Shown here piece by piece: positions 23,451 to 36,600 of a stretch of DNA of 64,000 bases; position 1 is the first letter of the stretch, and each line of letters begins with the position of its first letter. The position numbers and the translations under genes are program-made. This DNA is from Heliocidaris tuberculata (Eukaryota > Echinodermata > Echinoidea > Camarodonta > Echinometridae), in NCBI GenBank assembly GCA_025618425.1, contig CM046850.1, positions 12,188,971-12,252,970 of the forward strand, read 5' to 3'. The notes beneath the pieces are model-generated. The model was not told where the DNA came from, did not search any database, and saw only the letters and a list, made by a program, of their open reading frames with translations.

Positions 23451-23495
23451 AAAACTAAGTAAGTCCAGTTGACTTGTTTATAATATTCAATGTTA

Positions 23496-26400
23496 CATGT
23501 ATTTTTTTGGTTTTTTACTAATTGTCGAAACGAAAAAAAAAAAAGAGGATATAAATAGTGCTACCCTGCTTGAAAGAGATTGACATTTAGCAGTCCATAA
23601 ATCAGTGGATGACTTTAAAACCAGGAACTTCCACCACTTTCGCAAACTATACACGACGGTGATTTTCGAAGGAAAGAACTATCTCACAATTGGTTGCTCT
23701 ATCGTCATCATTGTTTTGGGAATCCTGGTGCTAAAATTTGGAAAATTGTTATTAAAACATGGACTATCAGAAAAGTGACAGAACAGTGATGCTTCTAAAA
23801 AAAATTTTTTTTTTAATAGTACCGGTATGATATATCGCTGAAGAGTATGATTCATGAAACTTACAGTGTGTCATATTAAAAACAATCACAAATTTAAAGG
23901 GAAAGTCCTCCCCAGTACCAGTAAAGAATTATGCGTATAAAAAAGCGTGCTATACAAGAATAATGAGAAAGAAGCTATGTTTGTATATACGTACTTTGTA
24001 CATTTTAATTACATTTGCAACTGAATCACTGTGACATGTTAAATTGACATTCCATTTGGCTATTGCAATAATACATTAAAGTGCACTTTGTAAAATGTAA
24101 ATACACAAAGAAATAAAAAAAAATTCTATTTTTATGTTTACAAGTATATTAAATGTATATCAAATGTACTAGTTTTTCACCATTGAGATTTTAGTGTCAG
24201 AAGTACTTCTGAATACAAAGTATGTACATGTGAATATTTTGTTCGTGATTAGTTCATGTTAACATGAGCTACATGTACATGCTCATATTGGTTGGGCCAC
24301 TCATCAGGAATTACAACAAAAATGATTAGAATAATATACACTGTATGAATAACAGTAGTTTGAAGCATATTAGGATAGCTAGATGAAATTTTCTTAGCTT
24401 TTCTTTTAATTTGGCTGCTTATGACATTCATAATATTGTTCTGCCAAATTATTCAAGTATTGAGCGTTGTCTAATGTATGAGAATAATTTGAACACTAAA
24501 AAAGACATTGCTTTGAGCAAAATTTCAAAATGTTATATGAACAAAGAAAGCCCAATAAAAAGAGTGATTTTATTGTACAAAATTATATTGTAGCTACAGT
24601 AGTTCTGTTAGTGACTTTTAGGTCTTACAAGTACATGTAATCAAGATGGTTTGCAATAAAGCAAATGTACATTGACATGCACACTTCACATGTCATGTAA
24701 TGTAGGGTTTCATCGCCAATTAATTGCACTATGACTACTCTTCATGTATTGTCTTTAAAATGGGAGGAATTTTTTTTTTTTCAAGGGATTATTTAATATC
24801 ACAAGCTTGTCATTAATTGGAATTTTAGGAAAATATAGATAATTAGTAGTTTCTATTGTTTCCAGTATTTGGAGACCTTAAATTGCACATTATTCTGCTA
24901 TAATTATATTTTGGTATTTATTTCGTTCACAGAAATTAGAAAGTTGAAAAATGATGATGCTTTACACTTATTCAAACAGTTGACATAGCAAGTTGAAAGT
25001 TTTCCTCTTGTTTTTATATATATGCTCTTCTGAATTTCTATGCAAGTTGGACATACAGAGTCTCTATACTTTTTTATATTTTTGGTGATAAGTTTGCAGA
25101 GTTTATAGCGAGTCTGCATATACATGTATCTGTACTGTTCTATGCCACTAGGTTTGCAAACACTCCTCCTAAATTACTTTCAGGAGTCAAATCTGTGCTC
25201 CTAAATCTATGCTTCATTGTAAACATTTGGCTTTCAATGTCTTCTATGGGAATAACCTGTACAATGTACAGTGTATCTATTTTAGGATAAAACAAATAGC
25301 TGTGTTTCATCGAAACCTGCAGTATAACATTTTCATTCTTGGTCAGGATTTGCTGCCAAATGTACAGAAGGGGTTAAAAATAATAAAGGGCATTTTTTTT
25401 TGGATACATATATCTGCAAATGGTCAGTGCTATTGATAAACACACATTTGATTTGTTACATGCACGTTTAATTACGAATGGTACATGTACTGCCTAGAAC
25501 AACATATTTTTAAAAAATTTCAAATGACTTTAACTTTGTGAATACAGACATGACTATCAACAATAAATGCTTTATCCAGGAGATATGGCTCAAGACAAAA
25601 AGAATTATTTCACTGTTGTTTCTTTTACCAGTCTACAGTTTATAAAATTTTCAGTTAAGAAGAGATGTGATTAGTAATATCAGGGTGAATAGGAAGAAAT
25701 AGATACGCATTTTGAACTTTCTTTTTCTCCCAGGAATGCTGTAGACCATTCTCATTTCTTTTATTCATAGAGACTGCAGCATTCTTGATAAAAAATGTTG
25801 AAAATGCTTTTCCAAATATTTCTTATTTATCCCATTTTTAGTTTCTGGTATATTGAAAAGAGGAATGACATACATGTACTACAAGAATACAGTACCATTT
25901 AATACATTTTTTTGACTGAATTTAATATACTAAATATAACTGTAACGGACAAAAGGGAAAGTGCAATTGGCTTCTATTTACAATGGTAGACCAAGTTAAA
26001 CCTGGTTACATTTGGTCAACTGATTCGTGGAATGCCAAAGTGTCAAGTTCTTTGTTCCATACAAATTACCATAATTCTATAACAGAATGAATACACGTAA
26101 AGAATCGAGTCATGAAATGAAAATGAGAAATCCATTACATGTTGACCTGGTTTTTGTTTGCTCATTTGCCATTTTGTATTATGGTACTTTTCTCAGGATG
26201 AGGAGGTTGCCCTTGACACTTGGCATTTCATAAATCACTGGACTACATTGTACATCATTTTTTTGTCATTTCTCTGGTGATCCCAGCCTTCAACTTGGAC
26301 TTGCCCAAAAGTCAGTACTCCCTTACCTGTCTCATTCTCTTGTTCTCAATTATTCTTCATATGCATCCATACATGTTTTACACTAGAATTATGATCATTT

Positions 26401-26925
26401 CTCCATCTTCCTCTGATTCGTCTGCTAACATATGTACTCTTGTTCAGTCTCTCTCCCTTTCTCTTTCCTCTCTCTACTATTTTTTTTTCTCTCTCTCTCT
26501 CTCTTTTCTCTCCTTGTTCTCTGTTTACCTTTCAATGCAATACTGATTCTTAGACTTAACAATATTGTTATATCAATTCAAGAGTTTTATTTAAACACTG
26601 ACAGCTATCTTCACATAACATACTCTATTGCAGGAGCTCATGAGGGCCTTTACCTAAGGTTGTTCTACAAAACTTGCTCTAGCTACAATTGCTCAGTGGT
26701 TACGAAAGCCTGAAGCAAATATTGCTGGAGAGATGTCGGATCACCTTACCTTACATATTCATGTCCAATACACAGAAGGCCAAAGACGGGAGAGTGTAGG
26801 GTCTCTCACAAGGAACTTCACCTTAAACATTCTTCTGTCATTCCGTCATAACTACAACTGCATCATGAGAAGAGCACAGTATCCATGCCAAGACCTTCCT
26901 ACCCAACACGTACCTCATCTCCTTA
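23496..26925. other. Intergenic sequence, no gene seen
   Basis: AT-rich, with a CT-rich microsatellite at about 26440-26515. Short frames here show no family features. Confidence 0.55.
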
Positions 26926-26929
26926 CAGG

Positions 26930-27080
26930 GGTGAGCTGGCTCACTCAGTAAGGGGCCTGCTGGTGGGAACCAAAGATCATGGGTTCAAATCTAACCAAGG
27001 CGGATGACTGAAGCCTTCATTGTGAGTTAACATGCTGCTCCCCTGTTCCATGGACACAGGCTTACGCTACAATGCAACAC
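26930..27080 (+). mobile_element. tRNA-derived SINE-like sequence
   Basis: A box-like TGGCTCACTCAGT (from 26937) and B box-like GGTTCAAATC (from 26982) are spaced as in a tRNA promoter. No acceptor stem closes into a functional tRNA. The 3' boundary is unclear. Confidence 0.6.
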
Positions 27081-27315
27081 CCGTCCCTCGATTAGAACAT
27101 TAAGAGATGTGTAGGAGAGTCACAACCTATGCATGTTTTGATCCCAATGCACTGTTCAGAAAATAGTAGGGGAAAACCAAGTGTAGTGGTACACCTGCAT
27201 ATCTCAATCAGCAATGCCAGAAAAAGAGACAGAGGGTCACAATGATTAAGTTCTCTTTTCCCCATCTAAGCACCGGTAATGCAAAATACATAATAATATT
27301 TTTTAAAAACCATCA

Positions 27316-27455
27316 GGGGGGCGTTTCATGAAAGGACTTGTCAGATATTTTATCCGACAAATTTGCTCTCAGCCAATCAGATGCAAGGATTTCAGAAGCT
27401 TATAACAGTTGTCGGATAAAAATCACTGACAAAACGCTTGATGAAATGCTCCCCT
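27316..27455. mobile_element. 140-bp MITE with GGGGMGCGTTTCATG ends
   Basis: It starts GGGGGGCGTTTCATGAAAGG and ends in inverted ATGAAATGCTCCCC, with inverted TATCCGACAA and TTGTCGGATA inside. Homologues lie at 32655-33275. Confidence 0.82.
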
Positions 27456-27636
27456 GGTGTAAAGATGTAAGCACTGAGCAAGGATCAGACCCAAGGCCTC
27501 TTATATGAGAGTCAAAAGCCTTCACCGATATATACCACAATGCTCCCACAATAAAGGTACAGGTAGTAGTCTCTGAATTGCAAAAGTCGCTATGGGAGAT
27601 ACTAAAAACAATACTATTACTATCCTTGTCCAATTG

Positions 27637-30600
27637 TCATCTGCGTGATTCTGTCCTCAGCCTTGAAAATAGCACACTGGAGTCATCACTCAACCTCCTC
27701 CCTCCGTAACCCTCCCTGCCATCTCCTTCTAGGGCCTCAAAGCACTTGAGTTGGCCCCAGCTTCGCTCTGTCTTCCCCACACCCATCTTGGTCAGGAGCC
27801 TGTCCGTCAGGTCAGGGACCACCGGCTGAGTCAGTATCCCACAAACTCTCAGTGTTTCCATGGTGACATGGATGAGGGAGTCCAGCCAGGGTCTGTCCGC
27901 AGGATTCTGTGTGAGGTCAGAGAAAGATGTGGATAGAGACTACTCGATGGTGACACAAAGTTCAGGATGAAACGGTTATCATTTTAAATTCACTTCAGAC
28001 TTTTAATAACTTTTGAAAGAACTTCAAACTACAGACCTTGACATTGAAAATAGTAAAAGAGAGCCTCCAACACCAACACTTAACATAATGACTGTCGATC
28101 TTACAAAAATCATCTTTAAGTTCTCGTGCATGACATTGGACACTGGACACACATCATAGGCACTAGGCTCATAAACTAGACTTCAATACAAACACTTAAA
28201 TGAATCCATAAAATCCCAATTTTCAATGTCTGTTAATATAGTGTGGTGTTCTACTAAGCCTAAAACATCCACAGGATTCAACTCCAAAATAAGCATACCA
28301 CCATTTTTTCTTAAATTCCAGGACAGAAAAGGTGGCTGTCCATCCTGTTCCAGGGACATAGCTTCTGCCAGAGCAGGGTGCAGTTGCCACAATAATTATT
28401 TGAACATTACAAATAACTGTGTATCTGATAAAAAGCATTAATTTTCAATAATTTTTTTTTATATATAATTCAAATCTTTTATTTACATACTTCAAAATTC
28501 AAGATCATTTCTATTTTACATAAAAAAATGAATACATAAAAAAATCATACAGTCTCAAAGTAAAGGTTACATGGAATATCAAAGACAAAATACATTTGAA
28601 TTAATAACATAAGCAATAGACAAGTTTCCAATCATATTCAAAAATCAACCAATTTTTGTTCCACGGTGGCAATATATCTATTGGTTTTAAAACAATCAAG
28701 CATGAAGGATGTTAATCCTTTTGCAGATGGGATAACTGATAAACATCTTTTTTTATAAATATAAAACTTTACAAACAAAATAACAATGTTAATACACTTA
28801 TTTGCATGTCCTAGCAAAATCGTATCTTTTGTGAAATCAATAGCCAACTTATGTTTCTTTAATATTTTGGCCCTTACAAAATTCCAAACAGTTTTCACTC
28901 TTGTACATTCACAAAATAATAAATGAATAATTGTTTCTTGATAACAATTACAAAAAGGACAGTTATCATTTTCCTTAATTTTCAACTTTTTCAAAAACAC
29001 ATTTGTTGTCAAAATTCTTACTAAAATTCTATATTGAAACCACTGAAATTTGGTATCCTTGACCGTCTTAAAGGAAAGAGGAAAAATGCTTTTCCAAGAT
29101 CTAGAATCATATTCTTTATCAAGTTCTAAAGACCATTTCTCTCTTGACTTATTACTCAATTCCAATTTTTCTTCAACTAAAAGTGAATATATACCTTTTA
29201 TTCCTTCCTTACACTTTCTAAAAAACTTGCTATAATAGCACTCGACTGGATTTTGAAGTTTCCCCTCAATTCCAGTTAATACCACTCTCCATTTAGACTT
29301 AATAGAGCAAACAATGCCCCAAAATTCTAGATAATTAGTTTTGACACCAAATTTTTCGACAAAAGAGTGAAAACTGATAAATTGTCCATTTTCTTCTAGC
29401 ATATCATTTACAAAATATATTTTCTTTTCAAACCAATGACAATAAAGTACTACCTTTTTACCAATTAGAATATTATCATTTTTCCATAAAAACGAACTTA
29501 AAATATCTTCTTTTGAACTCAAAATTTGACTGTTCACCATATTGGCCCAAGAGATCAAAACATCGCTCCAAAAATTATTTGAAATCATTTTTGCTAATTC
29601 TAACAAACGAGTTGAACCGTAAGTGAAAACTGAATTATATGTGCTCGTCTGAGCACTGAACAGGCTAAATACTCTATCACTGAGACGCAAGCACCTCATC
29701 CAGGCTGTTTTAACAGCCTTAATATAGCTTCTCAAATTATTACCGTTCCGTTGCCTACATTTCAATCTCAAAGATGGATTGCCACCATGATATGCCACAT
29801 AGAGCTTCTAAAGAATCAACATCATTTCAAATGAATTACCTTAGTAAGATTCCAAGGCTCATGACGTTGCACAAAAGCATTGGCCATGCGTAGACAAGTC
29901 ATAATCTCCTCCAGCCCACGGTAAAACAAGAACTGGTCATAATGTTCTGCAACAATCTCTGGGAAGAGTTGGGGGAAGGAGCAAATATCAGTCAAGAGCA
30001 CAAGTACTGAAGATTACAATGGACCACAATCTCTCAATTTCGGGAAGGAAAAGTTATTGGTCAAAAGCCTATGAATTCATCATAGTACTTAGTAAGATTC
30101 TTTGAATAAATATAGGTAAAGGACAGCACAGATTAATCAAAGTCACAAGATCTGATCATATTACTGGGTATATAATTATCACTTCATTTGAATATTTACA
30201 CCAAGTTTCCACATGACTAGAAATTTCACACATACCTGTATTCATTATATCAATCATATGACATTTAAATGTTAAGTGAACATTAAATAATTCTGAGGAG
30301 GTTCATGACAAATTGTCAAAAGCTAGTCCAGTTTTTAAGTACTGTCTTGCCATGCTGGCTCAGTAAGTTCCAAGAGCAATATCATTTATACCCCATATGC
30401 AACAGTTTAATGGAAAAATAAAACTTTATATCATAAGTATTATATTACTTATGGCATATCAAGATCAAGAACTTAAAACAAGAACCCCCAAGTCATACAT
30501 AGTAGCAGTGGCATAGAGTGGGTCCAGATCAGTTTTATTTGGATTAAATAATAATAATAATAATATTTCTAAGCGCTTCACAGATATATTATTATTATTA

Positions 30601-33600
30601 CCCTGGTCAGGCTTGCTCGCACACAATGCATGCACCTTCTCCACTCAACTGGGGAGCATTCCAGCCAGTCGCCTTTTATGGGCACCCACATGATAATCCA
30701 ATTATATTGACTTTCGCATCCTACCGGGTACCCACTCAACACCTGGGTGGAGAGGAGCAATGCAGATAAAATGCCTTGCTCAAGGACATAAGTGCAATGC
30801 TGGGGATCGAACCCACGACCTTCGCATCTCCAATCAAGTGTTTAAACCACTTGACTACAACACTTCTATGCAAATTAAAAAGGCTATTGATTTTACCTGG
30901 TAGTCTCTTGACAGACTCCACCAAAAGATAATCTTCATCTGTGCTTCTAGCTGTTGTGCTCTGACCAGACCTGCTGGGGAAGAGGTTGCTATCTAACACG
31001 GGGAAGACTTGTTTGGGGTTTAGTGTAGGTGCAGCTACCCTGGAGAGGAGGTTGCCGTATGTGTCAGCCAGCTCGGCATTCAGTAGAGCTGATACTTTCA
31101 TGTCAGAATAATCTGAAACATTAGCATGAAATAGAAGACCTGTTTTAAAATAAATCTCAACAGTTTCTGCCTCTGTTACTTCAGTCAAGGAAGTCAATGG
31201 GAAATATTGTACCACTAATAGCTGCAAACGTTATACAAAAGATTTTGTCATTATTCTTTGCTTTTCCAGTCAATGATCACAATTTTCCCTTGCAATATCC
31301 ATCAACATGTAGAGTGGCACTCTTGTATGATCATGAAAGCTTAAAAGACATGTTTGCAAAGTTACAAATTTGTGAACTATATTTTTTTAACAGCATTTAC
31401 TTTAATGCTTTGGCAATTTATGTTAGCAATACTACAAATAAAATTATTCTAAATCAATGGCTATTTTGCTATATCAACAACAACAACAAAAGTGTCAAAT
31501 TAGGCAATAAGTGTGTAAACTAGAGAATATTCTGCATAGCTGTTTGACTGATATAGCATCATTTGGGTGTTACTAACTGATAACATTCAAAGTAAAACAT
31601 CAATCTTTTTATCTTAACTGCTCGGTCATTTTCCAAATTTCAAACATGGAATGCCTTGCATTACTGCATATTGCATTCTGCATATCTTTGGGTATTCCAC
31701 ACATTATGGGCTTGAGCAGTTTACAGTACCTACATGTAGGTAATATATCATGATAGAATTACATGTACCTCCGTCAGAATGGAGCACTCCCTCTCTCAAC
31801 AAGAAGTAGCGCAGGCCATCTGCAGTGAAGTGTGCTGCTCTGTCAAAAGGGTTGATTACATTGCCTTTGCTTTTGGACATCTGAAATCAAATGAAATCAA
31901 GCTAAATTAACTCCTTACATCCATCATTCAATCAATATCTCTATACATCCATCCATCCATCCATCAATCCATTTATTGACTGATCCATCCATTCATCAAT
32001 CGATCCATCCATTCATCAATCAATCAATCCATCCATGTTTCTATCTATATATCTATCTTTCTATACATCTATCCATCTATCAACTCACTGTGTAACCCTT
32101 TCGAGACAAGTGACCACATTTTGTGGTTTGGCCCAATAACTTTTGATTTAGAGCCTTAAAAAATATACCAGATGCATGAGTGGAAAGAGCAAAAATTTCT
32201 GCACATACTGTGTCCATTTTTGTTGCATGATCATATTGCGTTCGATGCCAGGAATTTTAAAAAGGAGAATAAGCTTGAACATCCTTAAATTGGCAACACA
32301 TTGAGAGGTTCAAAATCATTGTTTTTTTGTCCAAATTGGCAACTTTTTCAACTTTTCGACAAAGTTCCTAATCATGTATATTATTTTCAAGACATTACAT
32401 CTTACTAGAACCACGTAGCACTAAAAGAAAAATATTATTGTTGCCAATTTGCAGAACATAATGTGATCAATTGAGCTCTTAAATAATTCCTGTCCTGAAA
32501 GGGGTAACCAGCAAATCAACAATCCATCCATGCATCCATCCACCCATCCATCATGTACCCAGTGATCCCACATGTGCTTGGGTGACAATTGCTCTGGGCT
32601 TTATTTTATCAAAAGTACAGGGTAAGGGTTAGGGTCGCAACTGGGTTCTGGGGAGCGTTTCATCAAGCATTTTGTCAGTGATTTTTACTGACAAATTTGC
32701 TCTCAGCCAATCAGATGCAAGGATTTCAGTAGCTTATAACACTTTTTGCTCTGGGCTTTATTTTATCAAAAGTACAGGGTAAGGGTTAGGGTCGCAACTG
32801 GGTTCTGGGGAGCGTTTCATCAAGCATTTTGTCAGTGATTTTTACTGACAAATTTGCTCTCAGCCAATCAGATGCAAGGATTTCAGTAGCTTATAACACT
32901 TTTTGCTCTGGGCTTTATTTTATCAAAAGTACAGGGTAAGGGTTAGGGTCACAACTGGGTTCTGGGGAGCATTTCATCAAGCATTTTGTCAGTGATTTTT
33001 ACTGACAAATTTGCTCTCAGCCAATCAGATGCAAGGATTTCAGTAGCTTATAACACTTGTCGGATAAAATATCCGACAAATCCTTTCATGAAACGCTCCC
33101 CTAGTTTCAGGTTAGGGTTAGGGTTAGGATCAGGGGAGCGTTTCATGAAAGGATTTGTCGGATATTTTTTCCAACAAGTGTTATAAGCTACTGAAATCCT
33201 TGCATCTGATTGGCTGAGAGCAAATTTGTCAGTAAAAATCACCGACAAAATGCTTGATGAAACGCTCCCCAGGTATAATGTTGGGCTAAGGGCTGAATGG
33301 AGGAATTTCGCCATTGTATGAAATTGACCGTGGAGGGACTGTCTCAGAAGCATGTTTCATACAACCGAAACATTCATCCTTCTGAGAATTTATCGATCAA
33401 TTCACCCACTTATCCATCCATCTCTTAACAAGATGTAGCACAGATCAACCCATTTATATATTTATCCATCCATCCATCTAACAATCCACCCTTCCAAAAT
33501 CTATTCTTTTCATCTCCACTGTACCTTGAAGCTATCCCTAGTCCAATGTGAATGGCAGATGATGGCCTCTGGGAGAGCTATATCTGCAGCCATAAGGAAG

Positions 33601-36600
33601 GCAGGCCAGTAAATGGCATGGAACCTGCAAACAAAAGAAAGAAAAAAAAAAAAACAGCAGTAAAGAATTACAACAACTCCCCTCTAATTGTACAATGTAA
33701 TTCTGAGATGCTTCATGTTCTTACAAAATAGACCAAAATACATGTATAAAATCTCAATAGTCTGTCTAATGTTACCCTTCTAATATGGAATGGGAACCCA
33801 AACTATTATCATTTAAACTACAGGGTACTAGACATAATGCATACATGTGTAAAAATAGCCCCAAATATCAAGGATCCTGCCCAAAGTTGGGGATCACAAT
33901 CTCTAGATCGGGTTCTGCCCAAAGTCTGATGTCTCAGTCTTGGTCGTGACCCCAGGTCTTGAAAACAACACTGATGAGAAATATCCCTTTATCATGTCCA
34001 GAACGTTTATTGCTCCTTTTGAAGTTTGTTTTTCCCATCACTAATAAGGTTCTAAAACCATTACAATATCCCTGATGTTCAGTATATCATAATTCATGTC
34101 AAAGCATGATATCATCTTCAAATTCACTATTTTTTGTTTTTCCAATGTTATGCACAATTTTGCTGGAGACAGGCTGGGTGAAAATGGGATAATATGACAC
34201 ATGCATAGTAACAATTGCTCTGTGGTTAATTTTCGACACTAACCGAACTCCTAACTTCAACCATGGGCCAAGCACTATACCTAACCCAAACCTAACCTAA
34301 AACTCAACTAAAGCCCTAACCACAACCATACATGTATATCTTTGATGAAATTGAGCTTGGAGTAAATGTTGGATCATCAAACATGTTCACCATCTCCTGA
34401 GTGTTCACTTACTTGAGGATATCCTTGCCTACAATGTGTGTTGGTGGCCAGAGATGTGTCCGGTCTGGATAGCCACTGACTGTTAGATAGTTGACCAGCG
34501 CATCCAGCCATACGTAGATCTGAAAGCAAATAAATTATAACATTTAATTTCAAAGGAGTAACTTACTTGGTATGAATTTTAATGTTTATCTTGAAGACCA
34601 TTTCAATTTCAACATGGTTCACATGTCACAAATGGCTCAAAAACTACATCTTACATAGCATCATAAGGTGCATCTACAAGACAATCCTAATCCTTGTCAA
34701 CTAGCCTCAATTTCCCACCACTAAAGATCATTTAGTATAAGTTTTTGCTCTGGCATTGACAATATACCCTCTAGCAATAGCTAAAATATTGCTGAAGTAC
34801 AACAATATCCTGGTGACCAGCCATTTACTCCTATGAAAATTGCTCAGATGCAGTATTTTGTCAAAGGTAAGTGTTAGGGCTTGGGTTGGGATTGAAGTTG
34901 GGAATTCTGTTAGCTTAAAGGAGAATGAAACCCAGCAAACATTAGCTGATAATCTTATTCATAATTGCCAGCCTGTTAAAAATATCTTGAAAGTACTCCT
35001 ATTTGATTACTTGGTAAGGAGAACAATCTCTCCAACATATGCAGTTTCTTTCCTAGACATAATCCCATGGGGGCTGCCATTTTTATTAAAACAAGGATGT
35101 CAGAATAGTATATGTCCACTGACCTCTATACAATGGATATGGTATTGCATAATGACTGACGATTGTACAAACAAATCCACTGATGCAAAACAGCAGCCAT
35201 CTTGTTACCCCAGCATCTCACACAGGTAACTTCTGTGGGCAATTCTGCTTCTTTGTCCCTTTTTTCAATAATTAGTGAACCTTTATCTTACCAAGCAACA
35301 ACTTGTGAATGCCCATTGTTGCTTACCAAAAGAAACTTCTCAACTGTTTGAAATAACTGAACCCAATATCTTGTCTCAATTGGTTATGAGAGAATAAGAA
35401 TATTTGAATTGAATCTATTACCAAGACTGTCTATCATGAGAAAATCCACTCAACAGGTGAGTGTCCTATACTGTAGCTAGTATACAGGTCAGTGGGTATT
35501 TTGCAAGTTGAAGAATAGAAGGATGTCTAGCAAGGAACTGCAAACTTTGGAGAAATTGTTCTCCTTACTAGTAATCAAATTGAAGTAATTTCAAGATATT
35601 TTGAACAGGCTGACAATTTTCCACATGATTATCAGCTACATGTAATGTTTGTGGGTTTCATTCTCCTTTTTAAGAATTTGATCATGAAGTAATTGTCACG
35701 AGAGCATGTGTCATACAATCCATATCAAATTTTAAAACTGCAATATCATTGTTATTTCCTCTGTACTCACTGTCTGTGATGGATCATCTGGGACCGGTAT
35801 ACCCCATCCTAGGCGATCCCTCTGCCGAGAGATAGAGAGATCTTGGATGCCTTCATCTAACCAATGTCTGACAATGGCATGGAACTTGGCAGGCTGCACA
35901 GCTAGAAGAGACAACAGAAATATCATTAAAGCCCATGTATAGTTTCTGTAAGATCAAAAAAAAAATATTTGTCAGATTTTCATTGATTTTTGTTGATAAA
36001 ATAGCAAGATACGGCTTAACTGCTGCATACTCCACCATGTATTTAGGGTTAGGGTCAGAGTCAGGGACAGGGTTAGGCTTAGGCTTACAATTAAGGTTGG
36101 GGTCATGGTTCAGGTTAGTGTCAAGATTAAAGTTATGGCTGGGTTCGGGTTAGGTTAGGTTAGTTAAGGTTAGGGTTAGTATTAAGGATATGGTTAGGGT
36201 CAGGGTGTTAGGGTTAGGGTGTTAGGGTTAGGGGTACTTGTATGGTGGGGTATTCTGCAGTTGTCCCCAAGATAAAATTTCAAGCTGCTGTAAAGTTGTA
36301 TTTTTATTTTTTTTAATGGAGTAAGAAAACAAATGTGAGGTGAAAAATTATAAATAACCTGGTCAGGGATATAAACTTGCATGTGCTATAGGTATAAAAA
36401 AAAAAAAACTACAAACAATTTCATTCTCGAAGAAAAGGGTAAAAAATAGGCAAGTAAATGATCTCTCACACTGCTGAATGTTGACTACATGGGTAAGCTT
36501 CATTGAGAAGGTTGCTTGAAACTGGACTAGTATAGAAAAATAAAACAAAGAATATATGCTTCAGTACATATACAATGTAGATTTTGTATTTAGATAATGT

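Larger units (their letters stand above)
23290..23495. repeat. 206-bp near-perfect palindrome
   Basis: Left arm 23290 to about 23378 and right arm about 23408-23495 are reverse complements with very few mismatches, around a loop of about 29 nt. Each arm carries a hammerhead-like core, one per strand. The arrangement resembles inverted copies of a Penelope-like element terminal repeat; that identity is inference. Confidence 0.85.

Noticed and set aside
28183..28441. Extra MARS2 exon from open frames between exons 11 and 12
   Set aside because: Exon 11 joins exon 12 in correct phase and matches the family; the peptide here does not resemble synthetase sequence.
30803..30857. tRNA gene on the minus strand
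   Set aside because: A and B boxes are present but no acceptor stem or complete cloverleaf forms, and a SINE body and TAATAA tail follow.
36043..36235. True telomere or chromosome end
   Set aside because: The tract is degenerate, short, and lies inside a MARS2 intron with genes on both sides.
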